This document shows, one piece after another, positions 1-8,892 of a DNA stretch of 64,000 nucleotides; the first letter of the stretch is position 1; every line of letters begins with the position of its first letter. The stretch is taken from contig NZ_VOLC01000006.1 of NCBI RefSeq assembly GCF_009797935.1, positions 1 to 64,000 of the forward strand, in the 5' to 3' direction. The notes beneath the pieces were generated by a model. That model did not search any database and had not been told where the DNA came from. It saw nothing but the letters and a program-made list of their open reading frames with translations. The position numbers and the translations under genes are program-made. Source of the DNA: Lunatibacter salilacus (GTDB lineage Bacteria; Bacteroidota; Bacteroidia; Cytophagales; Cyclobacteriaceae).

Positions 1-490
1 GGATGACGCGGATTTTTTTGGATCGGAATAATCTCGACATCAATAAAAACAATCCCTACAATCCGCCAAATCCGTGTTCCATTCGCTTCGAAGTAAAATA
101 GAACACGGATGACTCGGATAAAACGGATGACGCGGATTTTTTTGGATCGGAATAATCTCGACATCAATAAAAACAATCCGTACAATCCGCCAAATCCGCC
201 AAATCCGTGTTCCATTCGCTTCGAAGTAAAATAGAACACGGATGACTCGGATAAAACGGATAAAGCGGATTTTTTTGGATCGGAATAATCTCGACATCAA
301 TAAAAACAATCCGTACAATCCGCCAAATCCGTGTTCCATTTGCTCCGAAGTAAAATAGAACACCGATGACGCGGATGAATCGGATGACGCGGATTTTTTT
401 GGATCGGAATAATCTCGACATCAATAAAAACAATCCGTAGAAATCCCTACAATCCGCCAAATCCGTGTTCCAATCGCTTCGAAGGGCATT
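1..490. repeat. Four-copy tandem repeat, unit about 124 bp
   Basis: Units start near 1, 125, 258 and 382. The third spacing is 133 because a 9-bp 'caaatccgc' step is duplicated in the second unit. Each unit holds runs of 'cggat' steps on one side (acacggatgactcggat) and 'atccg' steps on the other (ccgccaaatccgtgtt), so each can fold back on itself. Open frames across it translate to repetitive RFIRVIR-type peptide and are not genes. It lies just past the 3' end of the minus-strand operon. Confidence 0.9.
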
Positions 491-520
491 ATATATTACG
501 AATGATATGGATGAACCGAC

Positions 521-1864
521 CTATTTTTTGAACGCATCCGGAATGATAAACTCATACCCAGCAGGCGGCCAAGGCCCAATACTTTGCCCTGTAGGCCTTG
601 ATGCTTTGGGGCGGATAGGTTCGTGGCCAACTGCCGAATAAGTAATGGCCAAATGCGGCGTTTGTCTTTCTTTACCCCCATCCTGTACCAAGGATCTTAT
701 GCCTGCATCCATAATGCCGCTTGTCATCAAGGTACGCTCCACGGGGGCGGTAGGTTTGCCCGTCACAAAAAACTTCTGAATGTTTAATGTCAAGTAACTA
801 AAATGGGAATAGCTCATGCTGTGGTCCAGTACAAATTCGGTGGCTACCGTTTTACCATCCGCGTTGGCCGCATAGGCCCAGCTAGAATTTACATAGCCCG
901 TAAGCATCACAATTGCCCCCTTAGTGCCGTCGCTATACCGGATAATTACCGCATGGGGATCCGATTCCAATTCCCTCATATTTCCTTCCTTTTTACCTCG
1001 AATGGCGTTACAGCCTGCCTCTACCAAGTCTAGTGAAATTTCACCCGAATCCATCGCTTTCCATACTGCCTCGCCACGAATACCTTTAACACTTTGCACA
1101 CCCGTTTCCCCTCCTTTCCTCCGTTCTACCATGCATTGAAGAATCTCGGCAACGTGAAATCCATAGGAATCAAGCGATGAATAGCCGATCGCCACAGCTT
1201 CCGTAATCTCAACTCCAAGTGGGTGCTCCATCGGCTTATCCCTCCAGGCAAATGGCAAAGAGGACCCAGCCATCATTGGGACATTGAGTTCCTGGGCACG
1301 GTCGTAGATCCACTTGCTATCCAGCCAGCTATAGGCCAAATGCTTATCCGTAAAAAGCGGCACCGATCTATTAGAGGCATCGAAGACCCTGAAAATTTGC
1401 TCCAAATAATTCATCCGGGGATACATTTTGACACCTAACCGGCTTTTTGGATACTCTCCATGTTCACCAATGTACAGGACCGCATCTACAGCCAACATAT
1501 CTCCCCCCAATGTAAGTGCTTCGGCGATAGTTGGGTAAAGCGTGGCACCGTTCATCTTTGCTATCCGAACGCCGGTGTCATTCTCCCCAATCTGATCAAT
1601 CCATACCGAAACGATCTCAATCTCAGGTGTAACCATACCCTCATCGGTGGGAATGCCCGCAAATATCTTTGTAGCAATCACATCCGCATGGGCACTATTC
1701 CGGTAAATGTTCGCAATCAGGGCAATTTTCTTTTTTTCCCTCTTAGCTGCAAATACAGTTTCAAAAGTAGCTCCCATCGCTGATGTGGAAACTGCAACTA
1801 AAGAGGATGCTAACACAGATTGCTTTAAAAATTTTCTTCGGGGATAGTCGTTCTTCTTATTCAT
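521..1864 (-). CDS. Tat-exported Gfo/Idh/MocA-like protein, function unknown
   Basis: A 447-residue protein starting at an ATG. The N-terminus has a twin-arginine motif (PRRKFLK, residues 8-14), then a hydrophobic stretch and a small-residue cleavage region near residue 40. The mature part begins with KKIALIANIYR, a Rossmann-like first strand, and carries HVAEILQCMVE and a C-terminal half rich in short beta strands. This fits the exported oxidoreductase-like proteins of Bacteroidota and Planctomycetes, but no GxGxxG dinucleotide signature is obvious, so enzymatic activity is unproven. It is the last gene of the minus-strand locus headed by the sigma factor at 15.6 kb, 195 bp after the gamma-glutamyltransferase. 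Family assignment is weak; export is well supported. Confidence 0.6.
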   Translation of the reverse strand: MNKKNDYPRRKFLKQSVLASSLVAVSTSAMGATFETVFAAKREKKKIALIANIYRNSAHADVIATKIFAGIPTDEGMVTPEIEIVSVWIDQIGENDTGVRIAKMNGATLYPTIAEALTLGGDMLAVDAVLYIGEHGEYPKSRLGVKMYPRMNYLEQIFRVFDASNRSVPLFTDKHLAYSWLDSKWIYDRAQELNVPMMAGSSLPFAWRDKPMEHPLGVEITEAVAIGYSSLDSYGFHVAEILQCMVERRKGGETGVQSVKGIRGEAVWKAMDSGEISLDLVEAGCNAIRGKKEGNMRELESDPHAVIIRYSDGTKGAIVMLTGYVNSSWAYAANADGKTVATEFVLDHSMSYSHFSYLTLNIQKFFVTGKPTAPVERTLMTSGIMDAGIRSLVQDGGKERQTPHLAITYSAVGHEPIRPKASRPTGQSIGPWPPAGYEFIIPDAFKK

Positions 1865-1963
1865 AGAAATTATTCATTTTGAAGGATTGATCAATTAACC
1901 AGCATGTAACATTTTTCTAAAAACCAGAGCAATTTGCTGTGATTGGGTGATTCTTTTGAAGAA

Positions 1964-2029
1964 AAACCTTCCAAGTTTTACCAGTTGAATTTTAACAAAG
2001 AGCTGATTTTCAAAAAACTTGGAAGGTTT
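1964..2029. repeat. 16-bp perfect inverted repeat between ggt and the next gene
   Basis: Arms aaaccttccaagtttt (1964-1979) and aaaacttggaaggttt (2014-2029) are exact reverse complements around a 34-base loop. It sits between the stop of the gamma-glutamyltransferase and the start of the following co-directional gene. It may act as a weak terminator or RNA-stability hairpin, or be a dispersed repeat: a partial relative (aaaccttccgggtttt) occurs near 38.85 kb. Confidence 0.6.
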
Positions 2030-2059
2030 ACGGAATAAGATAATCGACTTATACGACCG

Positions 2060-3853
2060 CTACCAACCTACGGCATAGCCATTTCTCCTAGGATCTGCCC
2101 CTCCCATCAACCAGCCTGTGGAATAGTCAATCGTAATGCCCTGCGCACCGCCCACCGTCATGGACCATGGACCCAAACTGGAATCCAACTGAAATCCCAT
2201 TTTGCGTAAATCGCTTAAGACGCCTTCCCCTACCCTTGTCTCCATTATAACCTCCTTAGCAGGCACCGACCCCAATTCATCTTTCCAGCGAAAACGTGGC
2301 GCACTGATGGCATCTTGAATATTCATGCCAAAATCTATATGATTCATCGCTACCTGCGGTACGGACTGTAAGATTCCAAAACTTCCAGGGGAACCAACGA
2401 TAAGTTCCGGCCTACCGTTTTTATGAAACTGCATCATTCCTCCCACACACCAGCCTACACCCTTGCCCGGTTCCACACTATTGGCCAAGCCGGGTTCTTT
2501 GGACATCCAATCCAAGGCACTATTAAAGATTAATCCTGTCTTTCCCGCAATATAGCCCGAGCCGAAACCTCCACCATGGGTCTGTATAATTACCGCCGCA
2601 TTTCCCCATTCATCCACAACTGACAAGCTTGTGGTGGCATACTGATAGGACGAGTAAATTTCTTCACTAATAGCTGTTGTGGGCAAAGTCTCACCATTCC
2701 CCACCGTAGCCTGAGTTTTTCTTTCAGAGACACGCTGCCTAACCTTTTCCCGCTGTTGATCCAAGTAAGCATCGGACAGCAACATGTCGACAGGAACCTC
2801 CACATATTCGGGATCTCCTACATATTTATCTGTATCCAATCTACATAGATAGATAGCTTCCATTAGATGGGCGAGGTACTCGGTGCTATTATGTCCCATT
2901 TTTTGGACATCAAAGCCCTCCATGATTTTTAGGGTCTGAAGCTGCTGTATACCCATTCCCGGAGGGGGATGGTTGTAGACTGTATAGCCTTTATAAGTAA
3001 TAGATATTGGATCCACCCACTGAACCTTATCCAGAACAGTGGCTAAATCTTTGGCCGTTACAAATCCTCCATCGGCTTTAAACGCAGCCTCAATTTCTTT
3101 TGCCAATTCTCCTTTGTAAAAATAATCAGCACCATTTTCCACTATCCTCTTCATGGTTTGTGCCAAAGGTTTATTAGTAAAAAAATCGCCGATTTTATAG
3201 GGTGACTTATCTGCCTTTAACAGAATATTAACCGACTCAGTATGCGGAAGCACACGCTGCAAAGTTCCTTCCCACATCGCTTGGTCAAATTCGGTGATAG
3301 GTACCCCCTCTTCCAAATATTTAATCGCCGGGGCAAAAACCTGACCCAAATTCATGGTACCGTAGTCAGTCAAAGCCCGGTTCCAACCCGCCAAATTCCC
3401 TGGAACCGCGACAATTTTAGGACCTACCGTCTCTATCGCACCATGCCCTGCCCCATCCTCTGCCATAGTCGCTCCGCGAAGTTTGTCGGCATCGAATGTT
3501 TCAGGTACCCATCCCCCGAAAATAAGGGATCGGGTTCTGTTTTCTTTGACATCGTAATACAGCAAGTACCCTACCCCTGCTACCCCTGACATATAGGGTT
3601 CTACCGCATTAAGCGCGGCTGCGGCAGCAACGATGGCATCTATTGCATTACCACCCTTAATCAACATCTCTTGACCTGCCAGAGTTGCCAGCGGATTTGC
3701 CGTAGCAACCATACCCCTTTTACCCATTGCCGCCGGACGAAGGTTCTCTTTAGCCACTTGTGCATGAAGGGGCATATAAATGAAACTAGTGAAAACGAAA
3801 AACAGAAAAATTCTAATGGCCTTTCTAAAATTTGATGGATATAGGTATGTCAT
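2060..3853 (-). CDS. ggt: Gamma-glutamyltransferase (family T3)
   Basis: A 597-residue precursor with a signal peptide ending about residue 32 (HAQ). It hydrolyses or transfers the gamma-glutamyl group of glutathione and gamma-glutamyl peptides in the periplasm. The large-subunit part carries GGNAIDAIVAAAAALNAVEP (residues 68-87). The autoprocessing site is at about T407 in ATTSLSVVDEWGN, followed by the small subunit with THGGGFGSG. The usual family string is TTHxSV; here the His is Ser, while both Thr and the SV are kept. Length matches the family. It lies 78 bp downstream of the unknown exported gene and is co-directional with the SusCD locus, suggesting a role in breaking down an imported or periplasmic gamma-glutamyl compound. 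Confidence 0.93.
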   Translation of the reverse strand: MTYLYPSNFRKAIRIFLFFVFTSFIYMPLHAQVAKENLRPAAMGKRGMVATANPLATLAGQEMLIKGGNAIDAIVAAAAALNAVEPYMSGVAGVGYLLYYDVKENRTRSLIFGGWVPETFDADKLRGATMAEDGAGHGAIETVGPKIVAVPGNLAGWNRALTDYGTMNLGQVFAPAIKYLEEGVPITEFDQAMWEGTLQRVLPHTESVNILLKADKSPYKIGDFFTNKPLAQTMKRIVENGADYFYKGELAKEIEAAFKADGGFVTAKDLATVLDKVQWVDPISITYKGYTVYNHPPPGMGIQQLQTLKIMEGFDVQKMGHNSTEYLAHLMEAIYLCRLDTDKYVGDPEYVEVPVDMLLSDAYLDQQREKVRQRVSERKTQATVGNGETLPTTAISEEIYSSYQYATTSLSVVDEWGNAAVIIQTHGGGFGSGYIAGKTGLIFNSALDWMSKEPGLANSVEPGKGVGWCVGGMMQFHKNGRPELIVGSPGSFGILQSVPQVAMNHIDFGMNIQDAISAPRFRWKDELGSVPAKEVIMETRVGEGVLSDLRKMGFQLDSSLGPWSMTVGGAQGITIDYSTGWLMGGADPRRNGYAVGW

Positions 3854-3931
3854 AATTTTCAGTTTTCGATTGAAATAAATATTTGATTTCCAAGCATGCT
3901 CAATGGCGTTATGAGACTTTGTTTCTCTGAT

Positions 3932-5656
3932 TTATGTGATCCGTATTTTATGGTGAAAGGGAGTAAAGCCGGTGAGAAACACGGTAGGCGCACTCATTCT
4001 TGGCAGCGATCCCCGAATTTCCACCCACTTATGACTATGAATTCCAGGCCCAAAATGAATTGATTCTCCTTCCGCTGTATAGGTGCCCCACCCTTCTTTC
4101 AAGTAGTAAACATCTTCCATGTCGGGATGATCCTCAACTCCGGAAAATGATCCGCCTGGCCGGAAAATCAATTCCAAAGCCAGCGGTACATGATCTGTTC
4201 CCTTGATATCAATTTCCAATTCAAAACCACCCGCTATCTCACCAATACTCACGGTGGCAGTATACTTCTGCACCTCTGACTGGGGGCGAAGTGTCCTGGG
4301 CATTTTTTCCCAATCACCGTCCTCCGGCAAATGTTCCACCGGCAAAGGTTGGTAATACGGACCTTCAAGGCTACTAGTTAATATGTACTTTCCATTCTTT
4401 TGTTCCATGTTCGCAGATGAAAACTGCCCTTTACCGAAAAACGCACTTGCAAACCTAATGCCTTGGATAACTGCTTTCTTTTTGTGAAAAGTAAAAAAGG
4501 AAGCGGAATTAAGCAGTATAGATCCATCATAGTCCCTCCTGCGGATTCTGGTAAGGCCTGAGTGCGAAAACACCTTGACGTAATCTATCGGTAAAGGACT
4601 GCTGCCTGGCAAAGTTTGCCATAGACTTGGGTCTTCCAAAAAGTAGTGAAGAAAGCCTGTGATTTTCGCAAAGGCTGTCTCCTCAATTAAACGGCATGCG
4701 GCAGCAAATTGGGAATTATTATCTTTTATCGCCAAATACCGATAGGGGTAGTAGTAATTTTCCAGCGTTCCGATGATGGAATTATCTTGCCTGCCGGAAG
4801 CTTCGGTGACAATCTCTCCATTGGGATGAAGGTAGTAAAAGGTCATTTCGAGATTTTTCCGCACATAATCCAGCAGTTCCGGTTTATCGAAACCCCTAGC
4901 CGTGCTAATCAAAACACGATTGCTGAGCGATGAATAAATGTAGCTACTTCTTTCATTGTATTGTCCATCGGGATCTATGTCAATTTTTTCCGCCAACCAT
5001 TCCTCAGCACGGTTTAGATACCCTGAATCTGGGTCAATTTTATACATCTCCGCCAATGCGGAACAGACCACCCATCTGTGGTTTGGGGTGTGAATCCCTC
5101 CAATTTTCAGACATTCCCCTGCTTTATCCAGAAACTGGCGTAAAGGGGTCAAAAGTGTCGCTTTGTTTGATATGCTACTTTCTCCCAACAATCGATAACC
5201 TGGCGCCAACCATTTGACAATAAAGGCTGTATCGGGTGTAGAGTGAAAGTTGGTCGAAACCAAGTCTATGGTCCCATCTTCATGCTGAACGGATTTCAGG
5301 AATTCACTACATGCTATTAGGGATGATACAAGCTCTTGATCACCATAAAATGAAGATTCCTCCGAAACTAAAGCGTTTAAGCCAGTTTTTATCAGCGAAG
5401 TAGCAGAATGAGCGGTCGCCATTCCGTAAGCGTCAAGAACGCCCCCATAATTAGAGGATTCCTTATCACTAATAAAACGTTGAAGAATGTTACTGAGATT
5501 GGTATCATTCTGTTTGATTAGTCTGATTAGCCAATCTGGCTTTTCAGATTGATCTTTATCCTCTAGCGAAATTGAATTATCTAAAAATAAGTTGGGGACA
5601 AACGGTGCAAATAAGGCCACTTGGGTGTTTTGTTTGATAAATTTTCTTCGGTTCAT
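3932..5656 (-). CDS. Exported protein, probable alpha-toroid plus beta-sandwich
   Basis: A 574-residue protein from an ATG. The N-terminus MNRRKFIKQ matches a twin-arginine motif and is followed by a hydrophobic stretch, so export by Tat is likely. Residues 60-330 look helical with repeated aromatic pairs and resemble (alpha/alpha)6 toroid enzymes such as polysaccharide lyases or heparinase II/III-type proteins. The C-terminal third (about 390-570) is beta-rich with many short strands, as in the beta-sandwich of those enzymes. I do not recognise the family or see a catalytic set. It sits between the PLP enzyme and ggt in the minus-strand operon. The lyase-like fold is inference only. Confidence 0.5.
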   Translation of the reverse strand: MNRRKFIKQNTQVALFAPFVPNLFLDNSISLEDKDQSEKPDWLIRLIKQNDTNLSNILQRFISDKESSNYGGVLDAYGMATAHSATSLIKTGLNALVSEESSFYGDQELVSSLIACSEFLKSVQHEDGTIDLVSTNFHSTPDTAFIVKWLAPGYRLLGESSISNKATLLTPLRQFLDKAGECLKIGGIHTPNHRWVVCSALAEMYKIDPDSGYLNRAEEWLAEKIDIDPDGQYNERSSYIYSSLSNRVLISTARGFDKPELLDYVRKNLEMTFYYLHPNGEIVTEASGRQDNSIIGTLENYYYPYRYLAIKDNNSQFAAACRLIEETAFAKITGFLHYFLEDPSLWQTLPGSSPLPIDYVKVFSHSGLTRIRRRDYDGSILLNSASFFTFHKKKAVIQGIRFASAFFGKGQFSSANMEQKNGKYILTSSLEGPYYQPLPVEHLPEDGDWEKMPRTLRPQSEVQKYTATVSIGEIAGGFELEIDIKGTDHVPLALELIFRPGGSFSGVEDHPDMEDVYYLKEGWGTYTAEGESIHFGPGIHSHKWVEIRGSLPRMSAPTVFLTGFTPFHHKIRIT

Positions 5657-5717
5657 TTAGGGGTTTTGTCTAATTTAATGAATCAAGATAGAAAAATTCG
5701 ACAACTTTCCCTTTGTA

Positions 5718-5737
5718 CCCCGGAATAAAATCCGGGG
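5718..5737. repeat. GC hairpin between operon genes
   Basis: Arms ccccgga (5718-5724) and tccgggg (5731-5737) around a 6-base loop, in the 145-bp gap between two co-directional genes. There is no clear T-run on the minus strand, so an attenuator or mRNA-stability hairpin is more likely than a strong terminator. Confidence 0.5.
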
Positions 5738-5801
5738 CACTTTCAATTCATACATTCAATTCATTGGTAATCCATACAGGTACTCTCAAATTTGACCGAT
5801 A

Positions 5802-7031
5802 CTACGCAATTGATTCAAGAAGTGCTTCACGTAGCTTTTTGGCCACAATTTTGTCTTGTCCCTTTTGAAGCATAAATACCGCTACACGGATATAATCATC
5901 ACTTTCCCAGGAAATTGTTTCTATCGAAGGAGTTCCATTTCGCATTTTTTCACCCAGAAGTTTTCCTGTCAGGTTGATTTTATTTTTGTCCCAAGTGACT
6001 TTCAGCGTTGGGTTTTCATTGGCAATTTCGGGGATAACCGTCTCAGTTTGTATTCCAGGTATATCCTCAATGGCACTAGCTATATGCGAAACCTGTTTTT
6101 CCCATGATTTCCAGATCTTATCGTGATCCCTGTTTATGAATGTCTCTAAAGCCACATACATTCCTAGAATCTCTTCCTTGTTCACTTTATTTCCCCTACC
6201 AATATTCCCACCTCTGGGAGGTGCACTTAATCGGGCGGCTTCAATCAGTTCTTTTTTCCCCATCAAGATACCGGCACTTTGCGGACCGCATAAGGCCTTT
6301 CCACCGGAGATGGCTACTAGATCATAGCCCATATCGTTGTACTTCCATAGATTTTCCACTGGGGGAACATCTGCTGCTATATCGTTCATGGTGGGAATAT
6401 TGTGTTTTTTTGCAACTTCCAACCATTCCGCATGTTTGATTTTACCCAGAGGTTCTTCTCTATTTAAGAACCACATCATAGCCGTTTTTTCACTTATAGC
6501 TGCCTCCAGTTCCGCACGGGTTTCGATGAGCACCAGTTTTGCCCCTGTATTGGTAAGGGCATGGTGATAGCCATTGGCATGTGTTTTTTGGAGGATAATT
6601 TCGCTTTTCATACCGCTGCCTTCCAAGAAAGGGAGCATGGCCACTTTTTTAGTATCCTTACCCGTAAGTACACCAGCAGTTCCCAAAACAAGTGCAGACC
6701 AACAGCCAGCAGTGACCATGGCTCCTTCCGCATGGCAGAGCGCAGCAATTTTTTTACCCACGGCATCCTGCACATCATCCAACATCACATAGTGCTTGGC
6801 GGATTCGTTGATTGTTTCCATCACCTCATCCGGCATTAAGGAGGCGGTCATAGAAGTATAGTTTCCGGCAGCGTTTATAAAGGTGCGCAAGCCCAGTTCC
6901 TGTATTAGATTTCGTTTTGCAGGTGCAGCGGCGGCAGACGCCATATTTGGTATCAATAAGCTACTCCCAAATACCCCTCCCAATAAGGGAAGGGTAGAGA
7001 GTCGTTTTAACAGTTTTCTTCTTGAAATCAT
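5802..7031 (-). CDS. Tat-exported SelA-like PLP-dependent enzyme
   Basis: A 409-residue protein related to L-seryl-tRNA(Sec) selenium transferase (SelA) and D-glucosaminate-6-phosphate ammonia-lyase-type PLP enzymes (fold type I). The PLP lysine is K245 in SGGKALCGPQSAG. NDIAADVPP (216-224) supplies the usual acidic residue, and APPRGGNIGRGNK matches the family's phosphate-binding region. It has no tRNA-binding N-terminal domain, and no selenocysteine genes are nearby, so it is unlikely to be a true selA. The N-terminus is a consensus twin-arginine signal (SRRKLLK) with a hydrophobic stretch and an ASAAAA cleavage region. Export of a folded, cofactor-loaded enzyme is what Tat does. It ends only 4 bp from the hydrolase gene upstream, so they are co-transcribed. 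Lyase or racemase activity on an amino compound is inferred. Confidence 0.8.
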   Translation of the reverse strand: MISRRKLLKRLSTLPLLGGVFGSSLLIPNMASAAAAPAKRNLIQELGLRTFINAAGNYTSMTASLMPDEVMETINESAKHYVMLDDVQDAVGKKIAALCHAEGAMVTAGCWSALVLGTAGVLTGKDTKKVAMLPFLEGSGMKSEIILQKTHANGYHHALTNTGAKLVLIETRAELEAAISEKTAMMWFLNREEPLGKIKHAEWLEVAKKHNIPTMNDIAADVPPVENLWKYNDMGYDLVAISGGKALCGPQSAGILMGKKELIEAARLSAPPRGGNIGRGNKVNKEEILGMYVALETFINRDHDKIWKSWEKQVSHIASAIEDIPGIQTETVIPEIANENPTLKVTWDKNKINLTGKLLGEKMRNGTPSIETISWESDDYIRVAVFMLQKGQDKIVAKKLREALLESIA

Positions 7032-7035
7032 AATC

Positions 7036-8868
7036 CTAAAATCCTTTAACTAATGGCAAAACAATATGACTTGGTCTAGCCCCTCCGTGGTGAATGGACT
7101 GCTGGGCAATCCTTACCTCTGCATCGCTACCTAATGGTTTCCCAGTATTTGGATTTCGGTCAAATTGCGGAAAATTACTGGATGTAATGTCAATTCGGAT
7201 ACGGTGGCCTGGCTTAAACACATTTGCAGTTCCCATCATTTCAATTTCGAACTCATAAACCTGATTTGGTGTGAGAAGATTTATTTTATCCAAACCGTCT
7301 TTAAATCGGGCACGAAGGATTCCCTCCGAAACGGGGTAGGCGCTACCGTCGGGATATACATCCACCAACTTGATCATCCAGTCCGTGTCCGGTCCGTCCG
7401 TAGCTGCGTGAAGTTTCATTTTGATAGGTCCGGCTACTGTCAAGGCTTCCGTCAAAAACTCTGACGTGTAAACCAACACATCGTTTCTGCGCTCGATATT
7501 TCGCTGATCCTTGGGGCCTGCTATGGTAGGTGTACCGCAGCAGTTGTTTCCTCCATAGGTCATTACCGGGTGGTTGGGGTCATACAGGTATTTGTCCAAC
7601 CCACTTTTTGAAGGCTTGTCAAAAGAAAGTTTTCCTCCACCACGCAATGTGTTTGCCGGCTCATTACCAGAAAGATATAGCTCTTTATACTGAGTTCCAG
7701 GAATGGGCCAGTTGTCTTCCTGACGCCACTGGTTTTCTCCCATATAGAATATCTTTACGGGCTTTTCAGTGTCAATTCCGTTTTGAATCCCTTTTAGGTG
7801 AAAATCATAATACCTGAGTTCTTCCTCATAAAGATCAACAAAAGCATGAGCACCAAAATCAAGGTCTCCAAATTTAGTTCCTGGACCGTGACCCCACGGG
7901 CCGATGAGGAGTTTTGTACCCTGACGTGCTTCGGGGGTGCCTCCATGATTTTTCATGCCCACATAACCATTTATAGTACCCTGTAAGAAAATATCAAACC
8001 ATCCCCCGGTATTATAAGCGGGAACCAATACTTTTTCAAACCGCTCCTCGTCGCTGATGGATTTCCAATATTCGTCATAGCTTTCATGTTCCACCCAATC
8101 TCTATAATGCTGCACTGCATAACCTGCGCTTTCCAGGTCCCCATCTTTCAGTGGAAGATGCATCAGGATATTGTCATAGGTTAGTTCTTCCGGTGTGTAG
8201 GCAGCCGTGTGCCAATATTGGGGTAACATGATCCTATTTGGCATACGGACTACACCCCAACCGTAGTTGAAACTTAGACGATAAGCACCCCCCATGGTTA
8301 TCCAGTTGGCATATAAATTCGTGGAAGCTACTGACGGAAAGATGGCGTCTAGGCTTGGTGGACTCTGACTCGCTGCTGCCCACTGATTATGGCCCAAATA
8401 GGAACCACCTTGCATAGCAATTTTCCCGTTGGAAAAATCCTGCTCGGCAATCCACTCAATAGTATCATGGCCGTCATTGGCTTCATCCCGGAAGGGTTCC
8501 CATTTCCCATCACTTTCATACCGTCCCCTTACATCCTGCACAATGCCAATGTAACCGTTTTGGGCAAATTTCGTCATCCGCTCGTGATGCACATTGTCCC
8601 GCTGCAACCCATAAGGTGTCCTCGTTACTATTACCGGATACTTTCCAGGCTTTATGGGACGGTAGATGTCGGCATATAGGATGGTGCCGTCCCGCATAGG
8701 AATAGCAACCTGTCGGACAATACGTATCTCATTGAGAACATCGTCAGGTACAGGTGGGGGCATACTCCCATTTAGGCCGATGGAAACGATGAAAAAGAAG
8801 ATTATTAAAAGGAATCGGCTGATATCAGTCAACTTTTCGGATAAGGTGATTTTTTTTGATTTTTGCAT
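7036..8868 (-). CDS. CocE/NonD-family alpha/beta hydrolase (X-Pro dipeptidyl-peptidase-like)
   Basis: About 610 residues from the ATG at 8868; an upstream TTG at 8874 is less likely. A membrane segment or signal peptide spans residues 18-34. The serine nucleophile is S156 in GGSYLGHNQW, inside an S15-type hydrolase domain that begins at VAIPMRDGTILYADIYRP. The C-terminal galactose-binding-like jelly roll (about 430-610) includes PDGSAYPVSEGILRARF and ends with HGGARPSHIVLPLV, as in X-Pro dipeptidyl-peptidases, cocaine esterase and glutaryl-7-ACA acylases. Substrate is probably an ester, amide or proline peptide. It directly follows susD and precedes the PLP enzyme, so it belongs to the uptake operon. 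Confidence 0.88.
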   Translation of the reverse strand: MQKSKKITLSEKLTDISRFLLIIFFFIVSIGLNGSMPPPVPDDVLNEIRIVRQVAIPMRDGTILYADIYRPIKPGKYPVIVTRTPYGLQRDNVHHERMTKFAQNGYIGIVQDVRGRYESDGKWEPFRDEANDGHDTIEWIAEQDFSNGKIAMQGGSYLGHNQWAAASQSPPSLDAIFPSVASTNLYANWITMGGAYRLSFNYGWGVVRMPNRIMLPQYWHTAAYTPEELTYDNILMHLPLKDGDLESAGYAVQHYRDWVEHESYDEYWKSISDEERFEKVLVPAYNTGGWFDIFLQGTINGYVGMKNHGGTPEARQGTKLLIGPWGHGPGTKFGDLDFGAHAFVDLYEEELRYYDFHLKGIQNGIDTEKPVKIFYMGENQWRQEDNWPIPGTQYKELYLSGNEPANTLRGGGKLSFDKPSKSGLDKYLYDPNHPVMTYGGNNCCGTPTIAGPKDQRNIERRNDVLVYTSEFLTEALTVAGPIKMKLHAATDGPDTDWMIKLVDVYPDGSAYPVSEGILRARFKDGLDKINLLTPNQVYEFEIEMMGTANVFKPGHRIRIDITSSNFPQFDRNPNTGKPLGSDAEVRIAQQSIHHGGARPSHIVLPLVKGF

Positions 8869-8892
8869 TTTCAATGGATTTTATTTCAGGGG

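Noticed and set aside
40-460. Overlapping open frames of RFIRVIR-type protein
   Set aside because: They are translations of the 124-bp tandem repeat, overlap each other in different registers and have no start context or homologue-like features.
1-490. CRISPR array
   Set aside because: Units are about 124 bp and the whole unit repeats; there are no unique spacers and no cas genes.
5802-7031. True selA of a selenocysteine system
   Set aside because: It has a Tat signal, no tRNA-binding N-terminal domain, and no selB, selD or tRNA-Sec nearby.
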